In this document: positions 34,562 through 46,800 of the stretch, piece after piece
How the letters are laid out: each line of letters begins with the position of its first letter
How positions within the stretch are numbered: position 1 is the stretch's first letter
Assembly: GCA_964023275.1 (NCBI GenBank)
Contig: OZ029919.1
Location: 12,459,702-12,523,701 of the forward strand
Reading direction: 5' to 3'
DNA: 64,000 bases
Source: Norana najaformis
Taxonomy: Eukaryota > Annelida > Clitellata > Crassiclitellata > Hormogastridae
Notes under the pieces: generated by a model
Seen by the model: the letters and a program-made list of their open reading frames with translations, nothing else
What the model was told of the DNA's origin: nothing
Database searches by the model: none
Made by a program: the position numbers and the translations under genes

Positions 34562-35110
34562 AGCAACTTCTAATGCGCCAGTGTCTAATGCACAAGGCAT
34601 CAACCGATGGCACACCAAAACCAAGCCACAATCAGGTCGATATCCAGAAGGTCAGTCCACACGACAGAGAGGCAGCCTATGGTGGATAAGCAATTTGAAA
34701 CAGGTAAGTTTTAAGTTGAGAACGAATGACAGGAGCGACTGAGCAGAACGAACAGACACAGGGAGGGAATTCCAAAATTTTGGTCCAGCAACCGAAAATG
34801 CTCGTTTACCAAGAACAGTTCTAGCCCAAGGTATGACCAGAGAAAGACAATCAGATGACCTTGCAGAATCAAGGTAAGTCTGGGGAATAAGGAATGATTT
34901 CAAGTATTGTGGTTGGCCATAGTTCAATGTTTTATAAACTGTAAGTCCTAATTTGAAACAAATCCTTTGCTGAACAGGAAGCCAATGTAAAGATTTAAGC
35001 ACAGGGGTTATATGCTCATATTTAGAAGTATTTGTTATGGCTCTAGCCAAGGAGTTGAATTGCATTAAGCTAGGATAATGATATATAGACTGTGTAGAAT
35101 CCAGCAAATA
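34562..35110 (-). mobile_element. CR1/L2-type LINE 3' end, antisense
   Basis: Minus-strand ORF 35173-34652 encodes [40 protein letters not shown] and GKRAFSVAGPKFWNSLPVSV, the usual C-terminus. The 3' side at 34562-34640 (CTAATGCACAAGGCATCAAC) recurs at 53318-53345. Confidence 0.85.
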
Positions 35111-35239
35111 ATGATGTATGTATAATCTAACTATCGATCGCTTAACTAATTCTCTCCTTATTGTTTTCTTCACGCTCGTAATTCTACTTAAACGAAATCA
35201 GCTATCAAGGTATTACGTTCCCCTTCTTGCTCTTGTCCC

Positions 35240-35425
35240 TCTTTCTGCTCCAATCCCAAATATCACTCACCGTAGCTGCCACGTTGTCTCTCTGCTTGAC
35301 TCTTGGAACTTGACCTGGAACTGAACACTGCTGCCTATCGATTTTGTTTTGACTGAGCGCCTGTGAATAAGCTGGTCCTCGTGACGTGGCTTTTTTAGGC
35401 ACTGTAGAAATCTCGGGATACTTCT
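35240..35425 (+). mobile_element. LINE 3'UTR fragment (family of 4641-6456)
   Basis: Carries TTGACCTGGAACTGAACACT, GATTTTGTTTTGACTGAGCG and GGCACTGTAGAAATCTCGGG, collinear with 6328-6437. Confidence 0.75.
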
Positions 35426-37040
35426 ACAAAACAATGTGAATTCGACTCTGCACCTGTTTGGCTCCTCAAAACTCTTTCTTCAGTCTTTGCACCCATATTA
35501 ACCCTTCTCATTAATACCTCTTTTTCTCAGTCCACGCTCCCTGGTAAACATAAGCAGGCCATTATCCGACCACGTATAAAAAGCCTGGACTTGACCAATC
35601 AGATCCTGCTAACTACCGTCCAATCTCTAATCTGTCCTTTATTTCTAAGCTTGTTGAACGTTTTGCTCATCGGCAGCTTTCTAACTTTATTGAATCTCAT
35701 AATCTACCACCTCTCACCCAATCTGAATTTAGACGATATCATTCTACTGAAACTGCTGTCCTTAAGGTTTACAATGACATTGTCTAGGCTCTTGACCTTG
35801 GTTTTATAGCAGTTCTTCTCCTCCTCGACTTTAGTGCCGCATTTGACTGCGTTGACCACATCATTTTGCTTCAGATCCTTCAATTACAATTTGGTATCTC
35901 ATCATCTGCACTTCTTTGGATCTTTTCTTTTCTCTCTTCTAGGACTCAAAATGTTTACTTTGGTGGCAAATTCTCTAAGACTAGGCCTACTAATTTAATT
36001 TTTGGTGTCCCCCAAGGCTCCATTTTTGATCCACTGCTTTTAATTCTATACACTTCCAATACCTCCAAGATTGCGCTTAAGTTTTGTATTTCTATCCATA
36101 TTTACGCTGATGACACCCAACTTTACGTAAAACTTTCCATTTATAACCTTGAAAGTTCAAAAATTAAACTTATTGCCTGTTTCCATGAGATACAATCCTG
36201 GTGTGCTTCCATGCGCCTGAAATTAAACACAATAAGACGGAATTGATTTGGTTCGATCGTCGGTCCCGATCAAATTTAGATTTGCAGACTCTTTTTCTGA
36301 AAATAGATGATTCCTGTTCCATACTACCCTCGAATGTAGTTCGTGACCTTGGTGTCTTTTTGGATAGCAAACCTTCCATGTCTCACCATATTAGCTCCAT
36401 ATCTAGAGCCTGTTTCTTCCACCTACGACGGATACATCAGATTAAGCGCTGTTTTAATGAGCATTGCGTTCATGCCCTGGTTCATTCACTTATACTATCC
36501 AGAATGGATTATTGCAATCCAGTGCTTTATGCTTTACCTAAATCTACCTTCTCACCGCTTACCTCTGTTATTCATGCTGCAGCTCGCCTAGTTAAAAGCC
36601 TTGGCCCTCGAGATCACATTACTCATTCTTTAAAACAACTTCATTGGTTACCCATTCAGGCCCGCATATCTTTCAAAATCTATTTATGTTCAAAATTATG
36701 CCAGGCTCTGCCCCGTCCTACCTGTCCTCTCTAGTTAAACCTTGTACTTCCACTGAGTCCAGAAGAAGATTGCGTTCGGCTTCAAAAGGGGACTTTGAAG
36801 TCAAAAGAGTTAACCTACAGTTTGGTAAAAGAATGTTTGAAGTAGCTGGTCCAGCTGAGTTGAACTCTTTACCTGAATCTACTCGAAGATGCTCTTCAAT
36901 AGATACTTTTAAATTAAAACTCAAGACTCGTTTATTCTCTCAGTACTATAACTAATTATTATGTTGTAACGCGTTCTTTGAGTAAAACATTGTTTTATTA
37001 AGGCGCGTTATAAATATAAGTTGTATTGTATTATTGTGTT
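35426..37040 (+). mobile_element. CR1/L2-type LINE, 5'-truncated, with frameshifts
   Basis: The reverse transcriptase is readable across three frames: SAAFDCVDH-like text near 35840, FGVPQGSIFDPLLLILYT (36001-36054), HIYADDTQLYVK (catalytic motif, 36100-36130), then SRMDYCNPVLYALP, LKQLHWLPIQARISFKIYL and KRMFEVAGPAELNSLPEST. It ends GGCGCGTTATAAATATAAG followed by TTGTA repeats. Frameshifts near 35800, 36240 and 36720. It differs from the 4641-6456 LINE and abuts that family's 3'UTR fragment at 35425. Confidence 0.88.
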
Positions 37041-37110
37041 GTACCATTACGCCTATTATCTGGAACAGCGCTACAGAACTGCCTAAGCGACTTCCGTCAC
37101 CGGAAAGAGA

Positions 37111-37130
37111 TTTCGTTCTTTCTTTTCAAG
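37111..37130 (+). promoter_or_regulatory. RPL15: Probable 5' end of RPL15: 5'TOP tract and noncoding exon-1 donor
   Basis: A pyrimidine run, TTCTTTCTTTTC at 37116-37127, is followed at once by CAAG and a strong donor gtaggt at 37131. The RPL15 start codon lies 7 bases inside the next exon, so the gene needs a short noncoding first exon. A C followed by pyrimidines at the cap site is the terminal oligopyrimidine motif of ribosomal-protein mRNAs, which places them under mTOR/LARP1 control. An ETS-like CCGGAA lies about 15 bases upstream, as often seen at such promoters. The start site itself is inferred. Confidence 0.5.
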
Positions 37131-37834
37131 GTAGGTGACTTGCTGAGGTTTTGTTCGTAATTTACAGAATTATAATCCACTTGAAATTAGGATTGTTTGT
37201 GACGATCGCGCAATACAGTTTCTTGTGTGTACGTAAAAGTTTGCTATTATTTTTATGTCCGAAAGTTCGAACCGATTTTATATACAAAAGGCTGTTACTG
37301 AACCAATTTGTATGGCAGTTTTGTCGTGTGGGATGTGATGCGATCATTTGGGGGACGTTGTCAATATCTTACCGAAACTCTTCTTGAAATTTCCAAATAT
37401 ACATGTGGGTTAAACCATCTCTGCAGTTTGTATGTTAATGTTTCAGAATTTTATTGCTAGTGATCTAATTAGACAGCTTTATAGCAGGTGACGGCTGTAC
37501 CATGTGGGTTCCAATTCTATTAGGATTTTAGACTCTAACATCGCGCTATTGTATTACACTTGCATACTATGGAACCTTTACATATTCAATAATTTCAATT
37601 AATTTACTCCTTACTTTGCAGAAGCAGTACTTACTGTTAGCATTGAACACCAGTAATATTTCAACTGTTGCACTTGTAAATTCAACACCAAAATCTGTGT
37701 TGAATCTGCGAGAAATTTGTTGAATATCAGCGAAATTCAATCAAATTTCAAGTGATTAAGTATGGTATAATCAACTGTCTCCTAAATGTTATGGTAAAAT
37801 AATTGAAATATTAATTTTATGAACTATTATATTT

Positions 37835-37995
37835 AGGGCACAGTAGATAGAGCGCAGAGTACGGATTTGAGCCTCCCATTAGACAGTTTCTTTGTAGGGC
37901 CCTTAAGGAAGTCCTTCACTCACAACTGCTTCACACCTCATATTCAGATTTACTCACCTTTGCGTACATAGTAATTGCAAAATAATAATAATTCC
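37835..37995 (+). mobile_element. tRNA-derived SINE, copy 5, at the end of RPL15 intron 1
   Basis: Body phrases TTTGTAGGGCCC and GGAAGTCCTTCACTCACAAC match the SINE family, and the tail is AATAATAAT. It ends about 15 bases before the RPL15 acceptor at 38010, so the intron's branch site may lie in SINE sequence. Confidence 0.75.
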
Positions 37996-38017
37996 ACATG
38001 TATTTTTCAGATTTACG

Positions 38018-40621
38018 ATGGGTGTGTGCAAATATCTGCAGGAGTTGAACCGTAAAAAACAGAGTGATGCTATGCGCTTTCTTTTGCGCATCCGCTGCTG
38101 GCATTTTCGTCAGCTAGCTGCGATTCATCGTGCTTCTCGTCCAACTCGCCCGGACAAAGCTAGGAGACTGGGTTACAAAGCCAAACAAGGTGAGTAGGTT
38201 CATTAAAATGATGGATTCACCCTATTGAATTGCCTCAGTATGAACATTATGGCCATTTGGCAAACTTATAGTATCGGGGACCGCTCTGTTTTGGTTGTTG
38301 CTTTTTGGCGTTGCCTGCTGCAGTCACGTTAATTATAGGTGTGGCTTCTGTAAGCGTTCCGTCACTGACTGAAGTAAATAAACGCGGATTCTAATGCCTG
38401 ATTTTATGTAAGGGTTAGGGTTAAAGTGAACTGATTTTTGCAAATAGTGTTTAGCTAGAAGAGATTCATCTTAGCGGCAATTACAACTAATCACAGTAGG
38501 CAGAAGCCAGGCCGAAAGCCACACCCAAAACAGAGCGGTCCCGGATACTATAAGTATGCCGGCCATTCCAGTCAGCGACAGAAAATGAAGTGCTGCACTC
38601 CAGTGCAGGTACTGAATAAAAAAATAGGTAATATAACATCCTCCTTGGGACTCGTAGTGTATCTGATGAATGGAAAACTTATTGCAATATGGAAAACTCA
38701 GAAAGTGGCATTTTTTGCATGAACACAGCTTCATAGATTCGACTGACAGTGAGTTACACACGTGGATGTGTGTTAAGTGCACAGTTAAAAGACGATTTGG
38801 CATAATTCGCTATTTGTTTCTGATGTATTAGAAGGATTTTGCATGGGGTTCAGCAAATTTTGTAGTGAAAACGTGTTCGTGAACTTTCTTTTATGTATGT
38901 CAATAACTTTTTCTGTCATTATTGCTTGGAACAAAAAAGTATTTGAAAAAAGATTTGGTGTTATTGGCACTGGGAGCACAGCCCTCTGTTTTAAAGCTTA
39001 AAGATGGCAAATATGTGGGAAGAACTATACTGTCGAGGAGCTGATTGCTGTAGCAGACAGGAAGCTATTTCAGAATTCAGTTTTCCAGGCACTGCCTTCA
39101 TCAGCTCTTCCCACCTCTTTGTATGAACAACTACTTTGCAAGAGAGGACTCCCTTTCATGTTACCTATTGTTAAATCTAAACTGTTTCAAAGTAGTTTTG
39201 TGAATTGATGTGTCTTCAGTTATATTTAGTTGTGCAAGTCTGTCTACCATGTTGCATGTTATAATGTAGTTTAAATATGTATGTAATTGATCTATATGAT
39301 GTAATGCATGTGTGCTTGTCAGATACTGATAAAGGCTACTTATTTCTGTTGCAGTCTGGGTTGACCACATTGTTTATATTTGGGCAGATTTAATTGGTGA
39401 AATCCACCATTATACCATAGGCTCTGTGAGACTGCAACACCATTTTTTATTTTTTAAGATTGTCAAATAGGTGCAAGAATTTTTGTATTATTATTCTGCA
39501 AGATAGGCTTTTGCTTCGATGGATTTCAAACAGAGTGCTTTAACTGTGGCTTGACTTGTTTTTGTAGGATTCGTGGTTTACCGTGTTCGCATTCGCCGTG
39601 GTGGTCGTAAGAAGCCAGTGCCAAAGGGCCAGGTCTATGGAAAGCCTAAGAGCTGTGGAGTTAACCAGCTGAAGAACCAGAGATCTCTTCAGGCCGTTGC
39701 TGAGGTACATTTATTTCCTTCATGACCTCAGTTAATAACAAGCTGTCCAAAACTCCCACTATATCAATATTTTATTCTGTCAGTTATCAATCTGCCTGCT
39801 GTTATAAAAAATTTGGGCCACTTGTAACCTTTTAACAACTTACTCTTTTGCAAGAAATTGCAGTCATCTTCACCATAATATTGTACAGTTTGTGAACTCA
39901 TAATTGTACATAGGATATAATTTTTGCTGATTATTGAGCCACTTAGTAAAAGACAAATTTGTGCAATGTGTAATTTTTCTTATTAGTTAGCATTGCTTAT
40001 GTGTTTCGTAATTATTTTTGGGTGTCTGAAAAACCATTGTTTCAGGTCCATGTGTTTTCTAATGATTTTTAATGTTAAATTAGTGTTTGGGATGCCCTTT
40101 TCATGTTTAGACTTCATACTGTGGAGTCATGCTTCTTGGTATTTTCTGTCAAAGCATCTAGGCAAGCGTGTTATCGTTTATCAACTTTTAAAGATTATTC
40201 CTATACTTCAAGATTAGTAAAAGAAACACCAGTGTGAGTTAAGGGTAGTTAACAGCCATGTTTCAATAAACTACGGAACAAAATTCCCAAAAAAATTACA
40301 TGTTGCTTTACGTAGGAGCGTGTTGGACGTCGTTGCAAGGCTTTGCGTGTGGTGAACAGCTACTGGGTGGCCGAGGACTCGACCTACAAGTACTACGAGG
40401 TTATTTGTGTGGATCCATTCCACAAGGCCATTCGTCGTGATCCAGAAATCCAATGGATCTGCAAGCCAGTTGCCAAGCACCGTGAAATGCGTGGCCTTAC
40501 TTCAGCCAATCGGAAGTCCCGTGGCCTTGGAAAAGGTCATGGCTACAGCAAGACGATTGGTGGATCTCGTCGTGCCTGCTGGAGACGCAACAACACAGTC
40601 GAAATGCACAGAAAGAGATAA
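38018..40621 (+). CDS. RPL15: 60S ribosomal protein L15 (eL15), complete, three coding exons
   Basis: Structural protein of the large ribosomal subunit. Coding exons are 38018-38189, 39568-39704 and 40316-40621; all junctions are AG/GT and the frame is continuous, giving 204 residues, the usual length of animal eL15. The start is [17 protein letters not shown], and conserved blocks include [68 protein letters not shown] and KSRGLGKGH. The protein ends MHRKR, an invertebrate-like ending. The exon holding ATG begins at 38011, so intron 1 interrupts the 5'UTR. An AATAAA at 40713-40718 is a good polyadenylation signal. Intron 2 holds a 290-bp MITE (38265-38554), and intron 1 holds a SINE that ends about 15 bases before the acceptor. 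I saw no convincing intronic snoRNA. Confidence 0.98.
38265..38554. mobile_element. 290-bp MITE in RPL15 intron 2 (uninterrupted copy)
   Basis: Terminal inverted repeats of about 30 bp: CTTATAGTATCGGGGACCGC at the left and its complement ending GATACTATAAG at the right. Interior has GTTAGGGTTAAAG and no coding capacity. A second copy lies at 50563-51150, split by another MITE. Confidence 0.9.
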
Positions 40622-40712
40622 ACGGTGGTCAGATGATGAATGCAAAGGCACTTTTGTGGTGGTCTGGTGTACTACACCTTTATTCTGTGTTGGTTTTTGA
40701 AGGAAAACCACT

Positions 40713-40718
40713 AATAAA
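40713..40718 (+). terminator. RPL15: RPL15 polyadenylation signal
   Basis: Canonical AATAAA about 92 bases after the RPL15 stop codon. The short 3'UTR is typical of ribosomal protein mRNAs. The cleavage site is expected within the next 10-30 bases. Confidence 0.75.
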
Positions 40719-40739
40719 TGTCATACATCATGTGTTTTT

Positions 40740-41865
40740 GCTTTTGAAAACATAGAATAAGGATTTACTCATTTTATGCTATGTAATGGGGTACACAACA
40801 GTGGTACAAGTGCTTTAATGTTCTTGTAATTGCTATTCTCCTGCCTTTGAGTGCTATTATCTGGACAATACTTTGCCTGTAAATAGGGGACCCTTTGTTA
40901 CAGAAGTGGATAAGTTTTACTGAGAGTTGTTACCATAATCTGCTTTAGAATATGACCTTGACATCACAAATAAAGGCATTAACATTGGTAATTGTTAAAG
41001 AAGTCATCTAAAGTTGACAGCATTTATGATTTGATATGTTGGTACCAGGTGAAGCCAAACCATATATCTCACACTACACCAAGGATGTATTAAGACCCGC
41101 TGTTTGCTTGTGATAGTGCTAGATTTTGCTGCTTGTTAATGGACACAATTGTCTGCATAACTTGCCCATAGTTTCTGCTAAGCAAGGTTGAGCCTAGATT
41201 TGTATAATAACGTGAGTGCTATCCACTCAATTTACAGAACATGTAAGATTGACCAGGGTGTATATGGTAAAGGGTGCTGACTTTACTAAAGTGAAATGAT
41301 TGTTGGTTGAAAGGTTGGCAGTTCAAATACCTGCCATGATAGAATGTTTCAAGATTTGTTCAACTAAGTGGCAGTTAATACCTATTCTAGTGGCAAGAGT
41401 GTGATGGACTGTCAACCCAGAGGTCCGCAGTTAAAATCCCTGCCAGGACAAATACCAATACAGTATGTTTAAAAATGCAAAACTCAGAGGAAAAAAGTAC
41501 ACTGGCAGCCACAGAAGACTGGCCACACACCCACCTGCACGACTTGAATTGTCACTTGTAGCTCGGAATATATGTACAGTACTTTCAATCTAAAATAAAA
41601 TACCTACCAAAGTCCTACACCATGAACTTATTCTGCTAAACATAGTGATTTTCATAAGGTATTTCTGTCACCACGCTTTGTGAATTTGCCCTCACTGATG
41701 ATTTCAACTCATGTTAATAGCTTGTCTTATCCTCTTTCTTCTCTCTCAGTGTGTACAATCTGATCCAACTGGTTTCTTTCTGGACTCGTATGTAACCACA
41801 AAATTTAGTCATAACTTCTGTCTCAGCTAGCTTGTCACCAGTGGTTAGTTGCAGACTTGACCTTA
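40740..41865. other. RPL15/SRSF7 intergenic; SINE-like sequence only
   Basis: 41270-41345 and 41380-41560 carry tRNA-like heads with phrases such as GGTTGGCAGTTCAAATACC and CAACCCAGAGGTCCGCAGTT that resemble pol III B boxes. They look like a second, diverged SINE family related to 53086-53270. No gene seen. Confidence 0.5.
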
Positions 41866-42325
41866 GGGTTGTCCATAAAGGATTTCTCCAAAAAATGACC
41901 TACTGTGGACCCTCCCCTTGTCTGCATTTGGCCTTACCCACCCCTTGCCCCTTTTGCAGACGTCTCCAAAATCAGTGGAAAATAAAAGATCAACATCATG
42001 AAGTCATTAATAAAATACTTGTTCTAATTTAAAAGAACCTCACAATGGCACCAAACATGGCTAACAGATCTAAATAGATGCAACTTAAGATAAGTTAAAA
42101 ACAGGAAATGTTTTTTTAGCCGTCTGCAACGGAATGTTACTGTTGATGAACCAGTGCAGAACAGTGTTGCCATCTGACTGAAGTTAGTGTTTAAAGCATG
42201 GGTTGTATTAAAAGCTGTGTACATATATCAAATTTATGTGCAGACCCTCCTTCCCTTGTCCGCATTTGCACGACCCAACCCTCCCTCTGCAGACGTCCTT
42301 TATGGATGATCCCCCTACTGTATTC
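41866..42325. mobile_element. Nonautonomous element with GTCCATAAAGG inverted ends
   Basis: Starts GGGTTGTCCATAAAGGATTT and ends GTCCTTTATGGATGATCCCC. Inside, a phrase about 70 bp long containing CAGACGTC is present twice in direct orientation (41905-41970, 42238-42300). A fragment occurs at 45480-45570. No transposase; superfamily unknown. Confidence 0.55.
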
Positions 42326-42329
42326 ACCA

Positions 42330-43854
42330 AACTCGGTATTGAGCCATCCTCTCTTCAATCCATCACATCGGCTCTGTTGACCTTGATTACCATATGTGAT
42401 CCAATTGGCACACTGAATCCAGTACTCGTGCAGAAATTCCTTCATTTAATTCCGACACAAACGTGACTAGTTGATAAAACCACTACAATGGCCAAGAACT
42501 TTGTAACATCTTGTTTAGGCTCCTTTCCATTTAACACAGTTGCAAAACGGGTTATACATTAATAGTTTGGTAATTCCTATAACAATTTTTCACCCACACT
42601 CATGTTATCCTATTTAATTTAATTGGTCACATTTTAAATCTGTTGCACAGTCATTTTACATGCTCGAGAGACCTCAGAAGGTGTTATTACGGCCTGTAAC
42701 AGATTTGCATGTCATATAACATGTTAGCAGTCTTATACTAGGATCCAAGCGAGTACATACAAATTATAATTCCCATTAGACAAATAATCCAGTCTTCTGG
42801 CCTGAATCAATGCAGTGAAAAATATTATCCAACACTAGTGCAGTTTTGTAAGTACTACCAAATAGACTTCAATGCTGAAAGTTGCCATTTCAACTATTCC
42901 TTTGTTTCATTAAATAAAATGTGAAAAATATTTTACTTTCATCTGTCATCCTTTAGCAGCAACATCAGGAGGTAGTTGAGAGTGACCCATTTGAAAAATT
43001 TCCCCCTTTATGTCACAATACATATGCAACTACATGAGGAAAACTGAAAATTTAGGCAAGCCCTGTTCAGCTGCCATCAACATTCATTTGTTTTGCTGTG
43101 TTGTGATGATTCTAGCCACATCATCGATATTTCACAAATTACACTCTTGTGACAGAACTCTGTTAGATCTACACAAAGTTGTATTCTTGAACTTGGTCTG
43201 CACTATACAGCAAATAGCACTAAGCAACATATTTTTATTAGATTGTTACTGTACAGAACGTAGGTACCAAACTTACAAACGGATTTCAAAGCCTGTTCTT
43301 TGTTTAACCACTGCTCCATTATAAAGATTCCAGTGGAAAGGCTTCATCGTGGCAAATGTATTCTTGATATGCCACAACAATTTCTATATCATTATGCACA
43401 GTTCTTCCTTCTAGAGATATTTGTGATTGCCAAGCAACAACAGAGCAGTGGCAACTTGACAACATTACATTATAGGAGACATTGTAATATAATTCATTAA
43501 GGCTGCAACACGTGAGGATGTGAACCATAAGTTCATGAATGGAAAACCAATTCCAATGGAATACTAAAGTTTCGTACACAATTATATATTTCCAACATGG
43601 ATGAAATAGAAACTGAATTAAACTATTATAGGTTATAAACGAAGTTATGTGTACTCTTTTTAATGTTTGCAGTTTATACAGTTCAACACTTTTTACTGAA
43701 AAAGACAACTGACAATAAACTTAGAATCAGTCAGTTAAGCATACAAAAGACTTGTTAAAAACAAGTAAAGTTCCAGACGCTGTAAGCGCTTTACGCCTTG
43801 GCATTCAAAGCAAAAGATGTTTGTCAAGCGCACATCATACTCGTCAGTGCTTCT
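42330..43854. other. SRSF7: Intergenic DNA and probable SRSF7 3'UTR
   Basis: The SRSF7 3'UTR must run leftward from 43854. A minus-strand AATAAAA equivalent at about 43229-43236 is a possible polyadenylation signal. Nothing coding is recognised. Confidence 0.4.
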
Positions 43855-46800
43855 TTAGTAGGCGTCACGATCTCTGGAATTGCTTCTCCTTGGTGAGCGC
43901 GATCTTGACCTACACAATAAAAATTATTTAATGCTTCACAGTAATTTCTTAATCCAATTAGTTAACCAACAATTCATTGACTGCTAGACTTGGATGGCAT
44001 TCCTTACCCATTCTTCTCCATATTCTGTGGAGCCTAAAATCAATTCAATTTGTGCCAGATGTTCAGCCAATTTCAGGAAGATACTGGAACCTACAGAGGC
44101 AAGGGATTGTCCATTAATGACACCCGGAAAAACTGGGAGGCAAGAAGGGGTAACCCTAGTGCAGACAAGGGGAGGAATTTACACCCAATGCATCTAGATT
44201 TGGTACTCGCATTTATTTCAGTCCAACTCCATGGACCAGGGAAAAGTAACTGCTCTTATTCTCCTTGGCCCTATCTGCCACATTTGAAATTGTTGATCAC
44301 AACACACTCCTCCATCGCCTCGAACATTTGTTTGGTCTTCCCAGTCCCCTCTGGTTAGCATCTGACCTGCACCCTCGTACTCAGTCAGTCCATATCAACT
44401 CATGTCTGGGCCTAATTAATGTCCTGAATAAGTGGAATTCTGTACTGGGCACACTCCTGTTTACATTATATACCACTCCACTCAGTTCACTACTTGCCAA
44501 AAGCTCTTTTGCCTAACATCTGTATGCTGATGATACCCGACTCTTCTTTTCATCCAACACCTCTACATCTAATGCCCTCCAACTTCTTGTTTCTGCTTTT
44601 GATGATGTTCACTTGTATGGCTAGTAATAAACTGACTGAATCCTTCTAAAACTAAATTTCTCCTCTGTAGGTACAAGCCAACAACTCCATAAATTGTATT
44701 GCCTTATGTCTGTTCAGTTGGGTGGCTTACTTATTAATCATACTGAATGTGCACACAGTTTGGGTGTGATGTTGGATTCCACCATGTCATTTTCCAGCCA
44801 TGTTCAGGGTATATGCAGATCAGCTCAATTTCACATACAAGAAATTCGTAGAATCCGATCTCTTTTGCCTCAAACTGTCTTAATCCAACTAGCTAATGCA
44901 ATGGTTTTGAGCACTGTAACTTGCTTCTTATCGGTACTATTAAGGCAGATCTGCACAAACTACAAATCATTCAAAACTCTCTTGCCAGAGCCATAACAAA
45001 GATCCCCAAATAATCAGCATAATAAGCCAATATTACATTCAATGCACTGGCTGCCCAATGAGCAAAGAATTCATTTCAAAATCTGTCTTACAGTTCACAA
45101 AGTAGTGCACTTAAATTAGCCGACCTACATTCCGTGCTCACCTCTAACACAAATAGATAGTGCACTTAATCAGTGAACACTGTGCCTGCTGCTGTGCCCT
45201 ATACCTGAAAGTGTAGGGCTCTTGAGCCTTATCTGCGGCTGGTCCAAAGCTTTGGAATTCACTGCCCAGTTCAGTTTGTTCTGTCAATTCTTTGATGTCA
45301 TTCTGGTCTAAATTGAAAATATATATCTTTTCCAACTCACTTACCCATCGCAGCCTGGTTTTTGGTTTCTCTGACCTATGGGAATTCGACCAGACTTCTG
45401 CAACGGTTTATAATTTCTGACTGCAACAGGACTGCCTAATCTAGGTCTCAGTACACTGACTGTGTGCACAACATCTGCAAAGGGGAATAAGGGAGGGTAA
45501 TGCAAAGTGCAGACAAGGAAGTGGTCCAAAATAGGTCATTCTTTGTGATGCCCTTTATGGATGACTTCTAACTACCTATTACATGACAATACGGAAACTC
45601 TTCACAGGCACAGTCCTGTGGCGTGAACATGTAGCAACAAAATCACACCCTTTTTAAAATCCCAATTTCCACCAATACAAAATTAGTTTATGAAAATTCA
45701 GAAAAGAATTAAACAACTGTATAAGAATACTGACAGGGCATATCACGAAAAGGACAAAGTTGCCAAATGATGAGGTTTATTGTCATTCAGTCATTTTTTC
45801 TTATAAACCAGCTTAACCACTAAAATCCAGACAATGGTATGGAAATTACCCCTGCTCCTGTTTGCAGGAACAGAATAATAAGCTGAAAGGTCAAACAAGA
45901 CCATACTTATATAACTGAACAAATTATTGCTTACATCATGTATCCAGAACAAAGATACACAAAAAAACTCAAACACCACACGAGTGAAAGAATTTGACAT
46001 TCATGTTGCAGCTGCATCAGCCACAATCAATTCTTAATCAACTGACCTTGAAGCGCTTCTGCTGTAGCTATTTTTGCGTCCACGTGAACGAGAGCGCGAT
46101 CTTGATGGTGTTCTAAAAACAGTTTAAACCAAACAGTTACAGTGATGTACAAAACTCCAGATTTATTGTACATAATAATAACCTTCACTTGGAAATGGTT
46201 TGATCTTTTAGGCTACACAAACTGAAAATTTGGATATTGGACTCGTACAGGCAAAATATTAAAACAAATAAGTTTGCATACCAAATCAGCATTAATGTGA
46301 AAGTTTATAAAAAGCTGACTTGTTTTTGTAATTGTCCACATTTTATCATTCTGGAAAAATTTAGTTCAGAATTTTAATTAAAAAACTGCATAGAAAATCA
46401 TTCTGTAATAATATTAATATTGAATATTACTTAGCAGAGAGAAAGACAATTCTGAACATTTTGCAATCCAATTTCATGCGTGGCTTAGTAATTTAGAGTG
46501 ACTGCATATCAAAGTACATTCTGTAGTTTCATTAATCAATCGAAGCAGCATTTTTTAGTATTTTTAAGGCTTTGGTTGTGAGATTTAGAAGAAACCTAAG
46601 ATCAAGAACTATCATAATTTTCTAAATAGTTGTGTCAGAAACGAGGATTTTGGGACAAATCACATAACAAGTCATCCAAAACATTTTTATTTAGCTACTG
46701 CTTTATATAATTAGCACTAGCTTGTGGCCGAACTATTAACTTGCCAATACTAAAATTGCGAGTTTCTGAAAACAAATTTTCTTAAACTATTTAATACATC

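Noticed and set aside
38190-40315. Intronic snoRNAs in RPL15
   Set aside because: A few TGATGA words occur (for example near 38663), but none has a paired CTGA box and flanking stem at a sensible distance.
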